From Oribacterium sp. oral taxon 078 str. F0262 (lineage in GTDB: Bacteria; Bacillota; Clostridia; Lachnospirales; Lachnospiraceae), in the NCBI RefSeq assembly GCF_000160135.1, contig NZ_GG729934.1:4499-68498 (forward strand): DNA of 64,000 bases. The letters are read 5' to 3'. The position numbers were made by a program, and so were the translations under genes. This document shows, in pieces, positions 8,203 to 17,517 of this stretch (its first letter is position 1; each line of letters starts with the position of its first letter). A model generated the notes under the pieces. The model was not told the origin of the DNA. It did no database searches and saw only the letters and a program-made list of their open reading frames with translations.

Positions 8203-8243
8203 GGCATAAGCGATTCGCTCTTCCGAAATCGCCTGCTTATGCC
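8203..8243. repeat. Imperfect hairpin after the DUF3841 genes
   Basis: GGCATAAGCGATT (8203-8215) pairs with AATCG and CTTATGCC (8227-8231, 8236-8243) around a 4-base bulge. There is no T-tract, so it is not a typical terminator. It carries the ATAAGCG motif seen in other intergenic regions of the window. Confidence 0.45.
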
Positions 8244-8310
8244 CTTTACTAAGCTTATTATACTCATTAAGCCATTGGTGTTACAACGTTAGTATATCAC
8301 CTCAACCTAT

Positions 8311-8620
8311 CGGAATCGGAAGAACCTTACCTACTGCAGACTCCATAGAATCAGACTGTCCGGCCCTGCGCTTGGGAGGCCGAAGAAAGATCCTTCCATC
8401 GACAGGAAACGGGAACATGTAGACCGAAGCCGAAAGGAACTTCAGTCTTGCTAAGCGTTGTTTTGGGCTGGGCTTTATCCGTACAAAACTGGATACCACG
8501 ACCAGAAGTTCCATCGTTCTGTCTGTCATCGCGATGAATGTGGACAGGCTGCCAGCCTTTTCTTTTGCCGAATTTCTGTCAACGGTTTTTCAAGGTGCAA
8601 TACTGAACATCTGGCGGTGT
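8311..8620 (+). pseudogene. C-terminal remnant of an IS1182/IS5-like transposase
   Basis: Frame one (8311-8454) gives LTYCRLHRIRLSGPALGRPK then KDPSIDRKREH and a stop. A second frame from 8450 continues AKRCFGLGFIRTKLDTT and SSIVLSVIAMNVDRL, ending about AILNIW. These are the C-terminal blocks (RLSGPKLGRPKKD, then GLG-RT-LDTT-S-VLSVIAMN) of transposases of the IS1182/IS5 type. One frameshift plus loss of the N-terminal two-thirds makes it dead. It abuts the left border of the siderophore island, which may have entered through such an element. Confidence 0.7.
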
Positions 8621-8684
8621 CCGAGCTTCAATATCAGCTCAGAACGGCTGGCATTTGCCCCCGGGGTTGCTGAGCAGACACTAA

Positions 8685-9590
8685 TTAAGATTGTGTTTTA
8701 CGAGCTATCTTCCCAGGGGAAATACCAAATCTTATTTTGAACACCTTGGAGAAGTGGCTCAAATTGCTATATCCCACAGCAAAAGCACTATCAGAGACAT
8801 TATATCCGCAGCCAGTTATCAACTGATAGGCTTTTTCTAATCGATTTTCTTGAACAAAATTATAAACTGTACATCCAAAGGTTTCCTTAAAGTCGCGTTT
8901 CAGAGTACACTCATTAGTCCCCACGATTCTGGACAGTTCAGTTAAGGTTGGTGGATTTTCCAATCGAGTCAGTAAGACTTCGCGGGCTCGTTCCATCGTT
9001 TCCCTTTTGTAAGAATGTGCATTTTGGCAATGTTCTCTTCCGTTTAATCGACATAGATTAACGGACAAAAGTTCCAGACAATGGCATTCCAGCAATAAGC
9101 GATTTTGCGTCTGAGTAAATGCTTCCAATTCTCTGAGCAGAGCAGAAAGTAGCAGTTTTTCAGGCAGCGATAATTCCATGCAGCGAATATCAAAGCCCTG
9201 ACTGTGTGAAAAAGATTGGAATGTCAAACGACTACTCCCACCAGCCATGAGCCAGTAGCGGTCAAAGGTTTTTGGGGGCAGGCAAATCTGCAAATGAGAA
9301 AAGTATTCCCCAGGCTTATACTCAGTGGAGCAGTTTACATCAGTGAGAAATTGTAAATACGGGGTTCCCGCTAAAAATTCGATTGCTTCACGATCCATCT
9401 GGCACAAAGCTCTTCCACTAAGTACATAGCTAATTCCAAAGAAAGGAGAGAGTACGGATGCCCGATGCTGGAAGTGGTCTGTAAAATGGCAGGACCACAA
9501 TGAAATTCGCATTCCATTTTGAAGCGTAATGTCTTGAGCATGCCACCCTGTAGTTTTATTATGCTGATATAGCTGGTTCATTCTGTCCAT
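8685..9590 (-). CDS. AraC family transcriptional regulator of the siderophore locus
   Basis: A 301-aa protein with a variable N-terminal sensor domain and a C-terminal AraC/XylS double helix-turn-helix (about residues 195-300; PTLTELSRIVGTNECTLKRD, then VSDSAFAVGYSNLSHFSKVF with GISP). The start is taken at 9590; a second ATG at 9581 is as likely because GGGGATGG precedes it. It is divergent from the siderophore uptake operon. AraC proteins such as YbtA and PchR, next to siderophore genes, activate uptake when the ferric siderophore is present; this is the expected role here. Confidence 0.88.
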   Translation of the reverse strand: MDRMNQLYQHNKTTGWHAQDITLQNGMRISLWSCHFTDHFQHRASVLSPFFGISYVLSGRALCQMDREAIEFLAGTPYLQFLTDVNCSTEYKPGEYFSHLQICLPPKTFDRYWLMAGGSSRLTFQSFSHSQGFDIRCMELSLPEKLLLSALLRELEAFTQTQNRLLLECHCLELLSVNLCRLNGREHCQNAHSYKRETMERAREVLLTRLENPPTLTELSRIVGTNECTLKRDFKETFGCTVYNFVQENRLEKAYQLITGCGYNVSDSAFAVGYSNLSHFSKVFKIRFGISPGKIARKTQS

Positions 9591-9633
9591 CCCCGCGTAT
9601 TCCGTTTACCATCAATGTCATTCCGCCTACCGT

Positions 9634-9662
9634 TAGACTTATGATAGTTTTCAGTGTATCAT
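9634..9662 (+). promoter_or_regulatory. Promoter of the siderophore operon
   Basis: TAGACT (9634-9639) and TATCAT (9657-9662) stand 17 bases apart, upstream of the binding-protein gene. The -35 box is weak, as expected for an AraC-activated promoter. Confidence 0.45.
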
Positions 9663-9668
9663 ATTTTT

Positions 9669-9694
9669 ACAAGGTTAGCTATATCTAACCTTGT
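9669..9694. promoter_or_regulatory. 26-bp palindromic operator (iron-box-like)
   Basis: Perfect 10-bp arms ACAAGGTTAG and CTAACCTTGT flank CTATAT. The position, just downstream of the -10 box, suits a repressor. The GGTTAG/CTAACC half-sites resemble those of DtxR-family boxes, although the spacing differs from the classical one-base gap. Confidence 0.65.
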
Positions 9695-9720
9695 ATTGAA
9701 ACTAACGAAGGAGCGGTATT

Positions 9721-10755
9721 ATGAGCACAAAAAAACACAGTAAATTTATGCGGATGATTTCAATTATATCCGTCTTATCTCTGTCATTCTGTCTGCTGGC
9801 CGCCTGCACTACAGAAACAAAGCCCTCTACTTCTGATAATCCGGCCCCCTATAGCTCGTCTTCCAATCAAGTGGAAACTAAGGTAGTTCGACATCAGAAA
9901 GGCGAGACCGAAATCCCGGTTAATCCTCAGCGTCTGATAGACATTTCTGGCTCCGCTGAGGAATTGATGATTTTGGGGATTCCCTTTATCGCCAGTGCGA
10001 ATACCAGCATGTATGATGGGACAACCGTTCCTGGCCATTTGCGAGAATATTTCGATAAAAATGGCGTTGAAGTAGTGGGTAATTATTCCGGCATGACGGA
10101 CATCAATGTGGAACGCATTGCGGAACTGAAACCGGACCTTATTCTCATGAACATGTATAGCGAAAAAATATATGACCAGCTCAGTCAGATTGCGCCTACG
10201 ATTATGATGAATGACGATTACAACTATGTTCGGTGGCGCAGCCGATTCCGAGATCTTGGCGACTGGTTTAATAAACGAGATACTGTAGACGAATGGCTGG
10301 CGGAGTATGACGCAACGGCGGCGGAGCTATCCGCGCAAATTCAGGAAGTAGTCGGGGATGAAACCTTTGCAGTCTTGGAGAGAAATACCGTGGCCTTTGG
10401 TTCCTATTATATCTATGGTGTAACTGCAGGCCCCGGTGAAATCATTTTTTCTGACCTAAAACTCAACCATACAGAGATCACGCCGGAGGATACATGGGCG
10501 AATGTCGTTGATCTCGAATCTCTCGCCACTGTTGATGCTGATCATATTATCTTTACCAGTGATGACGGCACTTTGGGAGAACTGGAGGATAACCCTGTAT
10601 GGCAAAACCTAAAGGCAGTGAAAAATGGAAATGTCTATTTGGGCAATAATGAGACTCAGTATAATCTCTCCTATACACCTGAAGGAAAACTTATGTATAT
10701 GCAATTGCTCACTGATGCTATTTTGAACCACATCAATATCCAAGATGCAAACTGA
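9721..10755 (+). CDS. Siderophore ABC transporter substrate-binding lipoprotein
   Basis: A 344-aa lipoprotein: signal helix followed by lipobox LLAAC with Cys29, a Ser/Pro-rich linker, then a periplasmic-binding fold of the FepB/FhuD/BtuF class (PVNPQRLIDISGSAEELMIL, a pattern for the first lobe; NVERIAELKPDLILMN; NPVWQNLKAVKNGNVYL near the end). It would catch ferric siderophore at the outer membrane face and deliver it to the two FecCD permeases that follow. AAGGAG lies 8 bases before the ATG. It overlaps the next gene by 11 bases. The ligand cannot be predicted. Confidence 0.9.
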   Translation: MSTKKHSKFMRMISIISVLSLSFCLLAACTTETKPSTSDNPAPYSSSSNQVETKVVRHQKGETEIPVNPQRLIDISGSAEELMILGIPFIASANTSMYDGTTVPGHLREYFDKNGVEVVGNYSGMTDINVERIAELKPDLILMNMYSEKIYDQLSQIAPTIMMNDDYNYVRWRSRFRDLGDWFNKRDTVDEWLAEYDATAAELSAQIQEVVGDETFAVLERNTVAFGSYYIYGVTAGPGEIIFSDLKLNHTEITPEDTWANVVDLESLATVDADHIIFTSDDGTLGELEDNPVWQNLKAVKNGNVYLGNNETQYNLSYTPEGKLMYMQLLTDAILNHINIQDAN

Positions 10756-11773
10756 ACAGTTAAAACATCCTAACAGGAAGATACCCTTGCTTCCATTGCT
10801 TCTGGAGTTGTCTATTGCTATTTTGGCTTCCGTAGTTCTATCTGCTTGTATTGGTGTGGCTGGGAGCAGCTTGTTGGCAGTGTGGGAGTCTTTGACAAAC
10901 TTCGACCCTAATTCTACCGTCCATCAGGTCATACTGGAACTTCGTCTTCCGCGTGCGGTTGGTGCCGTTTTGATTGGAGCTGCTTTGGCATTATCAGGGG
11001 CTATTATGCAGGGGATTGGGAATAATCCCCTTGCAGATACAGGACTCTTGGGAATAAATGCCGGTGCCGGATTTTTAGTTTCGATAAGTATGGTCGTTTT
11101 TTCAGCAACATCCTTTCACCGGGTCATGGCCTGCGCGTTTTTAGGAGCCTGTCTTGGCGCTGTGCTTACCTATGGTTTTGGGACTGCGAAGGGGCGGAAT
11201 ATCACTCCTTTGCGGTTACTATTGGCAGGTTCCGCAGTTTCAGCACTCTTTAATGCGATTAGCCAAGGGATTTCTCTTTGTTTTGGTTTGGCAAAGGATC
11301 TTTCTTTTTGGCAGTCGGGGAGCCTCAGCGGACTTACATGGAATCAGATTTATATTGCAATACCGTGGATGCTTCTGGCAATGGCTGCGGGACTACTACT
11401 TGGGCCAGCGCTCTCAATTTTGGCGTTAGGTCAGGAAAGCGCCACTGGATTAGGAGTTTCTGTAAAGTATGTCCAGATATCAGGGATGCTTGTTTCCCTT
11501 GTTTTGGCGGGGAGCTGCGTGGCGATTGCGGGCGGAATTTCTTTTGTGGGTCTTATGGTTCCGCATATTGCCCGTTTCCTTGTGGGCACAGACTACCGAA
11601 AAATTTTGCCAGTATCCTTGTTAAGCGGATCCCTTCTCATGGTCTTGGCGGATGTCAGTGCCCGTATGCTCAACGCCCCATACGATATCCCTGTAGGGGC
11701 ATTGGTATCTGTCCTGGGGGTCCCATTCTTTTTAGCATTAACTTATCAAAAGCGGAAAAGACGGTGGAAATAA
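10745..11773 (+). CDS. FecCD family siderophore permease, subunit 1
   Basis: A 342-aa integral membrane protein of the BtuC/FecCD family with about ten helices. Family signatures are LRLPRAVGAVLIGAALALSG with AIMQGIGNNPLADTGLLGIN near residues 60-100, and the coupling region FVGLMVPHIARFLVG near residue 270. It pairs with the second FecCD subunit to form the import channel. Start overlaps the binding-protein stop; its own stop overlaps the next start as TAATG. Confidence 0.92.
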   Translation: MQTEQLKHPNRKIPLLPLLLELSIAILASVVLSACIGVAGSSLLAVWESLTNFDPNSTVHQVILELRLPRAVGAVLIGAALALSGAIMQGIGNNPLADTGLLGINAGAGFLVSISMVVFSATSFHRVMACAFLGACLGAVLTYGFGTAKGRNITPLRLLLAGSAVSALFNAISQGISLCFGLAKDLSFWQSGSLSGLTWNQIYIAIPWMLLAMAAGLLLGPALSILALGQESATGLGVSVKYVQISGMLVSLVLAGSCVAIAGGISFVGLMVPHIARFLVGTDYRKILPVSLLSGSLLMVLADVSARMLNAPYDIPVGALVSVLGVPFFLALTYQKRKRRWK

Positions 11774-12774
11774 TGAATCGAAATGCCTTAAAAATGTTCT
11801 TTCTTTGCACCATGGCTGCGGCGGCATTTATCGTATTTATTGTTTCCATCAATGCAGGCTACAGCCATCTGTCTCTTGCTGATATTTTCAAAGGGCTATT
11901 GGGAAACGGAGAGTCCAGCACCAGACTCATCATACAACAGATACGCCTGCCCCGTATCTTAGTTTCTTTGTTATGCGGGGCAGGATTAGGGCTCTCTGGC
12001 TGCATACTACAGTCAGTAACAGGAAATCCCTTAGCTGATCCCGGAATTTTAGGGATCAATAATGGTGCGGCCGTGGCCGTCATGGTATTTTTGGTTTATT
12101 TTCCGGACTTCCACACAAATTCAACCCTTTTTATGCCAATATTTGCGTTTGTAGGGGCACTTGTGGTGGCTCTGCTTTTATATCTATTTGCCTTCCGAAG
12201 TGGCCGTCTAAACTCCGGCTATTTTCTTTTGGGCGGTATCGCAGCAGCGGCAGGCCTTTATGCCATTATGCTCATTATGGCAACTGGATTGGAGAACAGT
12301 AACTTTCAGATGGTTTCTCGTTGGATGGTCGGAACTTTTTGGGGAACCAGTTGGAAGCATGTGCTTTCATTACTGATTTATCTGGGAATTATGGTACCAT
12401 TTACGCTTGCCCAAACGCGGCACTTAGATGTGCTTGTGTTGGGAGATTCGGTGGCCACTGGGCTGGGACTGGGCGTAGAGAGGAAACGGAGGCTGCTCTT
12501 ATTTTTGTCAGTTGGACTTGCAGCCGCATGTATCGCAGTATGCGGTGGACTAAGTTTTATCGGTTTGGTTGCCCCTCATATAGCGCGGCGAGTGCTTGGT
12601 GCTCAACACCAATTTTTGCTGCTGGGGTCGGCCTTAATCGGAATGACTATCTGCATGACAGCAGACTCTATTGGGCGCGGGATATTCCAACCCACAGAAC
12701 TTCCCGCCGGAGTAATAGTGTCGATCCTTGCTACGCCATATTTTCTTTATTTACTGCGCAGACAATACAGATAG
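11773..12774 (+). CDS. FecCD family siderophore permease, subunit 2
   Basis: A 333-aa permease starting at the ATG at 11773, which shares its A with the stop of the previous gene. The open frame extends upstream to 11278, but that part lies inside the first permease gene and is not coding in this frame. Signatures are QIRLPRILVSLLCGAGLGLS, the block SVTGNPLADPGILGINNGA, and FIGLVAPHIARRVLG as ATPase coupling region. Tight overlap implies translational coupling with subunit 1, consistent with a heterodimer. Confidence 0.92.
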   Translation: MNRNALKMFFLCTMAAAAFIVFIVSINAGYSHLSLADIFKGLLGNGESSTRLIIQQIRLPRILVSLLCGAGLGLSGCILQSVTGNPLADPGILGINNGAAVAVMVFLVYFPDFHTNSTLFMPIFAFVGALVVALLLYLFAFRSGRLNSGYFLLGGIAAAAGLYAIMLIMATGLENSNFQMVSRWMVGTFWGTSWKHVLSLLIYLGIMVPFTLAQTRHLDVLVLGDSVATGLGLGVERKRRLLLFLSVGLAAACIAVCGGLSFIGLVAPHIARRVLGAQHQFLLLGSALIGMTICMTADSIGRGIFQPTELPAGVIVSILATPYFLYLLRRQYR

Positions 12775-12784
12775 GAGGTTTTCT

Positions 12785-13594
12785 ATGTCCGTAGAACTCT
12801 ATGCCAATGGTCTTTCCGCCGGTTATACGGATGGTTTCCATATTCGAGAACTTGACTTATCAATTCCCAGCGGAAAGATTACATCTTTAATCGGAGCAAA
12901 TGGCTCTGGAAAATCAACTATTCTAAAGGCACTGACCCGTCTGATTCCAAAGGATCAAGGAAATGTTTGCTTGGACGGAAAATCTATCTATCAGATACCC
13001 ACTAAGGAAATCGCCAGAAGACTTGCGATTTTGCCTCAAAATGCACAATGCCCAGATGCGCTTACCGTTGAGGAACTGGTTGAAAATGGACGCTATCCAC
13101 ATCGACGCAGGTTCAGTGGACTTACAGCGGAAGATCTTGAAGTCGTTCATTGGGCAATGAAAGCATGTGGTGTCCTGGACTTTGCCCATCGTGAGGTGGA
13201 TTCGCTTTCCGGTGGACAGCGGCAGCGAGTATGGATTGCTATGGCTTTAGCTCAGAAAACAGATATGCTCTTATTGGACGAGCCAACTACTTTTTTAGAT
13301 ATTGCACACCAGCTTGACATTATGCAATTGTTGGTGCAGCTCAATCGTGACCAGGGTGTGACCATTGTTATGGTCATTCACGACCTAAATCATGCTGCAA
13401 TGTTTTCAGACTATGTAGTTGCAGTTCGCAATGGAATAAAAGAGTTTGAGGGGACTCCCCGGCAGGTGATAACACCAGAAGTCCTTCGTATTGTGTTTGA
13501 TGTGGAATCTGTACCCTTTTCCCATCCGGTATTTCACACTCAGCTCTGCCTGCCCTACGACCTTTGTAGGCATCCTTCCAAGGATACTCTTTAA
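12785..13594 (+). CDS. Siderophore ABC transporter ATP-binding protein
   Basis: A 269-aa ATPase of the FepC/FhuC type: Walker A GANGSGKST (about residue 38), signature LSGGQRQRVWIAMALA, Walker B DMLLLDEPTTFLD and switch histidine in VIHDLNH. The ATG at 12785 follows AGGAGG by 6 bases and is preferred over upstream in-frame starts that overlap the permease. It completes a four-gene importer with the three genes before it. Confidence 0.93.
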   Translation: MSVELYANGLSAGYTDGFHIRELDLSIPSGKITSLIGANGSGKSTILKALTRLIPKDQGNVCLDGKSIYQIPTKEIARRLAILPQNAQCPDALTVEELVENGRYPHRRRFSGLTAEDLEVVHWAMKACGVLDFAHREVDSLSGGQRQRVWIAMALAQKTDMLLLDEPTTFLDIAHQLDIMQLLVQLNRDQGVTIVMVIHDLNHAAMFSDYVVAVRNGIKEFEGTPRQVITPEVLRIVFDVESVPFSHPVFHTQLCLPYDLCRHPSKDTL

Positions 13595-13643
13595 CGAAAA
13601 TTAAGCCTGGAGGCCAAGGTTTTCTTTAATCGGAGGAGTCGGT

Positions 13644-15428
13644 ATGCGAATATTTTATGCATTTCGCAAAATCTCGAAATACGCAAAGGATTTTTTCAAA
13701 TATCTGATCTATGCCGTTTTTTTCTTGTTTGTTGGTGTGCTTGCTGGGCTGATCCCATTTTTCCTGATCTCCACTGTACTGAGCCGCTTCTTATCCGGCG
13801 CTGCTGTAGATACAAACTTAGCGGTCGTGGTATCTGTTGGCATTGCTATCTGTCTTATTTTGAAAACCTGCTGTACGAACGCTGGGCTGATAGCCTCGCA
13901 TTTTTTAGCTTATAAGACCCTACAGAATATGAGGGAACGGCTGGCCGAAAAATTGCTTCGTATGCCCATGGGAACAATTATTGAAATTGGTCCCGGTGAA
14001 TTGAAAAAATCTTTTTTAGAGAATGTGGAAGATATGGAGCTGATTCTGGCTCATGCACTTCCGGAAGGTCTTGCAAATTTGCTTTCATTTTTAGTGGTAA
14101 CCGGAGCATTATTTGTAGTGGACTGGCGTATGGCACTTCTCTCTCTGGCAGTCTTGCCTATCGGATGCATTGCGTTTTGGGGGATGCTGCGGACCGGAAA
14201 AACTCGCATTCAGCTCTATTATCAAGTGTCAAAACAAATGAACGAGGCTATTGTGGAATACATTTCAGGTATGGAAGTCATAAAAGTATTCGGCCAGACT
14301 TCCGCTTCATTCCGAAAATATGGGGAAAGTGTTAAACGCTATCGGCAACGGACGCTGGAATGGTTTGGAGTATCTTGGAGTTTTATGGCTGTTTACAGCG
14401 TATTCCTGCCGGCTACGCTTTGCTTTATGCTTCCGTTGGGAGCGATTTTTCTGTTAGGAGGATGTATTGCGCTTGATCAATTCGTGCTCTGCTGTCTTAT
14501 GGGGGTTGGAGTGGGGTTTCCCATGTTTAGACTCGTGGAATTTATTCCGATGCTTCCGCAATTGAGTATAAAAGCGGAAAAACTGGAACGCATATTTGAT
14601 ATGCAGGAATTGGAGGAAGGTAATATTGATGATATGCCAGACCACTTTGATGTAGAGTGCAGGGATATTTCTTTTTTTTATGGCGGAAATGAAGTGTTGC
14701 ACCATATTTCCTTTTGTGCAAAAGAAAATATGGTTACTGCACTGGTGGGAGAGTCTGGCGCGGGTAAGTCTACCCTCGCTAAATTGATTTCCCGATTTTG
14801 GGATGTTGGGGCCGGGGGCATCCAGATTGGAGGGATTGATATACGATCTTATTCTTATCACGCTTTGGCCAGTTTAATGAGCTATGTGTCTCAAGACATT
14901 TTTTTGTTCAACACCAGCATTTTGGAAAATATCCGAATGGGACGGCCGGAGGCCAGTGATGAAGAAGTTATAAAAATTGCAAAAGAGACACAATGCCACG
15001 AATTTATTGTTAATTGCCCTGATGGATACCACACAATTGTTGGAGATGGAGGAGAAAAGCTATCCGGTGGGCAACGACAGCGAGTTTCTATTGCTCGTGC
15101 CATGCTGAAAAATGCGCCTATCATCATTTTGGATGAAGCGACTTCCTTTGCTGATCCCGAAAATGAAGATAAGATACAGCGATCTCTTAATAATCTTATT
15201 CAAGGGAAAACGCTGATCGTTATTGCACATAGATTATCAACCATCCAAAATGCAAACAATATCATTGTTATGGATCAAGGAAGGATTGTGGCGCAAGGTA
15301 CTCATAGTGATCTTATGGACACCTCCCCACTATACCGGCGCATGTGGAAAACCTACACCCGGTCATCTCAATGGAATGTCAGAAAAGGCAACACCACGGT
15401 GCCAGAAAGGAGTGAGGTTGAGTGCTAA
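13644..15428 (+). CDS. ABC half-transporter (YbtP/IrtA-like), TM plus ATPase
   Basis: A 594-aa fusion of a six-helix type-1 exporter-fold membrane domain (residues 1-310) and an ATPase (GESGAGKSTLAK, LSGGQRQRVSIARAMLK, IIILDEATSFADPEN). GGAGGAG precedes the ATG. With the next gene it forms a heterodimer. Pairs of this kind in siderophore loci (YbtPQ, IrtAB) import the iron complex despite their exporter fold, or reduce/clear the siderophore; either role fits. The N-terminal siderophore-interacting domain of mycobacterial IrtA is absent. Confidence 0.85.
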   Translation: MRIFYAFRKISKYAKDFFKYLIYAVFFLFVGVLAGLIPFFLISTVLSRFLSGAAVDTNLAVVVSVGIAICLILKTCCTNAGLIASHFLAYKTLQNMRERLAEKLLRMPMGTIIEIGPGELKKSFLENVEDMELILAHALPEGLANLLSFLVVTGALFVVDWRMALLSLAVLPIGCIAFWGMLRTGKTRIQLYYQVSKQMNEAIVEYISGMEVIKVFGQTSASFRKYGESVKRYRQRTLEWFGVSWSFMAVYSVFLPATLCFMLPLGAIFLLGGCIALDQFVLCCLMGVGVGFPMFRLVEFIPMLPQLSIKAEKLERIFDMQELEEGNIDDMPDHFDVECRDISFFYGGNEVLHHISFCAKENMVTALVGESGAGKSTLAKLISRFWDVGAGGIQIGGIDIRSYSYHALASLMSYVSQDIFLFNTSILENIRMGRPEASDEEVIKIAKETQCHEFIVNCPDGYHTIVGDGGEKLSGGQRQRVSIARAMLKNAPIIILDEATSFADPENEDKIQRSLNNLIQGKTLIVIAHRLSTIQNANNIIVMDQGRIVAQGTHSDLMDTSPLYRRMWKTYTRSSQWNVRKGNTTVPERSEVEC

Positions 15429-17152
15429 GATTTATTTTAAGAGCTCTTCGTTTTTCCGGAATATACGCAAAACAACTGAAACTGTCTTTTATTCTTAGCT
15501 TTCTGGAAAGTATGCTGTATAATACTCCGGTTTTATTGACAGTCCTCATGTTTACCCAGGCTATGGAGCATTCTCTTGAGTCCCGACATATTGCCTATTA
15601 TGCGTGGGGGATATTGGCGGCCCTGCTGATATGCTGTATTCTCAAACGGCTATTTGTTCAATTAGAAAGCGGCACAGGGTATCAGATATGCGCGGAGGAA
15701 AGACTGTCGGTAGGAGAACGGTTGAAACAACTTCCCATGGGCTACTTTGGAGAAGGTACAATTGGGAATATTATATCTGCCATAACTTTTGATTTGCTGT
15801 TCGTGGAAGAACATGGAATGGCTGCGTTAGACAAGGTTATAAACGGCTATTGTGGCATATTAAGCAGTTGCATTATGCTGTTTTTTGTGGATCGGGTTGT
15901 GGCATTTACGGCGCTGGCAGTTACCTGTGTTGCGATGGTTGTTTTAGAATGGGTCCAAAGAGTCGGAAGTGAGCAGTCTGCTATCCGCCAGAAGCAATCC
16001 GCTGAACTGACCGATGCGGTCTTGGAATACATACATGGCATATCAGTAGTAAAATCACTGAATTTGAGTGCCGATAGAGCAAAACGGATTTGTACAACGA
16101 TTAAAGATAGCTGCAATAAGGCGCTTACATTTGAGGTGAAATTCATGAAACCGAACATCTGCTACCAATTATGCTTTTCAGTTGGGATAGCCTTGATGAT
16201 ATTTGTTACACTTCTCCGATGCATCAATGGGCAGAGTTCACTTCCGACCACTATGATGCTCCTGATCTATGTGTTTTTTATTTTTTCACCCATACAGGCA
16301 TTGGGATCGATGTCCAGTCAAATTCGTATCATGGAAGCTTGTTTGGATCGTTATGAGGCAATAAAGCGGATTTCTCGGATTATAGAGGGTTCTCAAACTG
16401 CGTTAACTCAATTTGAGATTGAGTTTGAAGATGTTGAGTTTTCCTATGGAACGGATGTTGTCCTGGATCATGTCAGTTTCTGCGTTCCAGAGCGAAGCGT
16501 CACTGCATTGGTTGGACCATCTGGTGCTGGGAAATCTACCATTGCCAACCTTATTATGCGCCTTTGGGATGTCCAGAAAGGTGCAGTATGTATTGGTGGA
16601 ATTGATGTGCGCGATCTTACTACGGATGCATTGTTGAGTCACATTTCTACCGTATTTCAAAAGGTGTATCTTTTTAACGACACAATTGAGAACAACATCC
16701 GGTTTGGAAATCCACATGCTGCGTACGAAGAAATAATAGAAGCCGCACGAAAAGCCCGATGCCATGATTTTATTTTGAATCTGCCAGAGGGCTACCAAAC
16801 TGTTGTGGGAGAAGGCGGCTCCACTCTGTCTGGTGGCGAAAGGCAACGCATTTCAATCGCGCGAGCCATTCTAAAAAATGCGCCGATTGTAATTTTGGAT
16901 GAGGCTACAGCGAGTATTGATCCAGAGAATGAGCATCTGATTCAGCAGGCAATCAGCGAACTCACAATGGGAAAAACCGTGATTGTGATTGCTCACCGAC
17001 TGGCAACTATTGAACATGCTGATCAAATTCTGGTGGTGGACCAAGGGCGTATTGTTCAGAAAGGAACTCATCAGAAGCTAATTTGTCAAAATGGATTATA
17101 TCGACGGTTTATTGAAATTCGTGAATGTGCGGAAGGATGGAGTATTGCTTAA
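15422..17152 (+). CDS. ABC half-transporter (YbtQ/IrtB-like), TM plus ATPase
   Basis: A 576-aa partner of the preceding protein with the same domain order: membrane domain, then ATPase with GPSGAGKSTIANLI, LSGGERQRISIARAILK and IVILDEATASIDPEN. The start is a GTG at 15422, inside the last codons of the previous gene, with AAAGGAG upstream. Like the whole segment from 8.7 kb it is visibly richer in A+T than the flanking chromosome. It is the last intact gene of the island; a truncated lipoprotein follows. Confidence 0.85.
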   Translation: MLRFILRALRFSGIYAKQLKLSFILSFLESMLYNTPVLLTVLMFTQAMEHSLESRHIAYYAWGILAALLICCILKRLFVQLESGTGYQICAEERLSVGERLKQLPMGYFGEGTIGNIISAITFDLLFVEEHGMAALDKVINGYCGILSSCIMLFFVDRVVAFTALAVTCVAMVVLEWVQRVGSEQSAIRQKQSAELTDAVLEYIHGISVVKSLNLSADRAKRICTTIKDSCNKALTFEVKFMKPNICYQLCFSVGIALMIFVTLLRCINGQSSLPTTMMLLIYVFFIFSPIQALGSMSSQIRIMEACLDRYEAIKRISRIIEGSQTALTQFEIEFEDVEFSYGTDVVLDHVSFCVPERSVTALVGPSGAGKSTIANLIMRLWDVQKGAVCIGGIDVRDLTTDALLSHISTVFQKVYLFNDTIENNIRFGNPHAAYEEIIEAARKARCHDFILNLPEGYQTVVGEGGSTLSGGERQRISIARAILKNAPIVILDEATASIDPENEHLIQQAISELTMGKTVIVIAHRLATIEHADQILVVDQGRIVQKGTHQKLICQNGLYRRFIEIRECAEGWSIA

Positions 17153-17202
17153 AAAACAGAGGCATTATAGGGCGGATAATTTTCAGGAGAAGAATACTAT
17201 GT

Positions 17203-17298
17203 GTGGGATTCTGCGTTATCTGTATGTTATTTATCTTCGCCGCATGTGGTGAAACCGAGCGATATAACGCTGGCACTTATATAGTGACAGCTAAATAA
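17203..17298 (+). pseudogene. Truncated lipoprotein (FMN-binding protein type)
   Basis: From a GTG at 17203 a 31-residue peptide reads VGFCVICMLFIFAACGETE then RYNAGTYIVTAK before a stop. It is a lipoprotein signal with lipobox plus the opening YNAGTY-TA block often seen at the start of FMN-binding domains in Firmicute lipoproteins. The remaining domain is missing. It sits at the right end of the siderophore island, so a deletion at the island border probably removed it. Confidence 0.5.
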
Positions 17299-17320
17299 CT
17301 CTATGATATGCCCTCTTTGT

Positions 17321-17349
17321 TTGACAAAGTCCGCCGTCTCCGTTATACT
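17321..17349 (+). promoter_or_regulatory. Consensus promoter of the CorC-family gene
   Basis: TTGACA (17321-17326) and TATACT (17344-17349) with a 17-base gap, about 290 bases upstream of the start at 17637, leaving a long leader. Confidence 0.75.
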
Positions 17350-17517
17350 GCTTCTTAGCTTTGGAGGGCCGGGGATTGCGGTGCCGCTGACTTCGGCATG
17401 GGAGTTCATCGGGCCTGATGCCGGGGCCGGATCTGGAAAGGGGTATTTTCGATGGATGAGGACGGCGGCGCGAATCGCGGGGAGCCTCACAGTAAACGGA
17501 TGAAAGAGAAATTTCGG

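Noticed and set aside
17303-17503. 66-codon ORF between island and CorC gene
   Set aside because: It overlaps the consensus promoter at 17321-17349, lacks a ribosome site and has no similarity.
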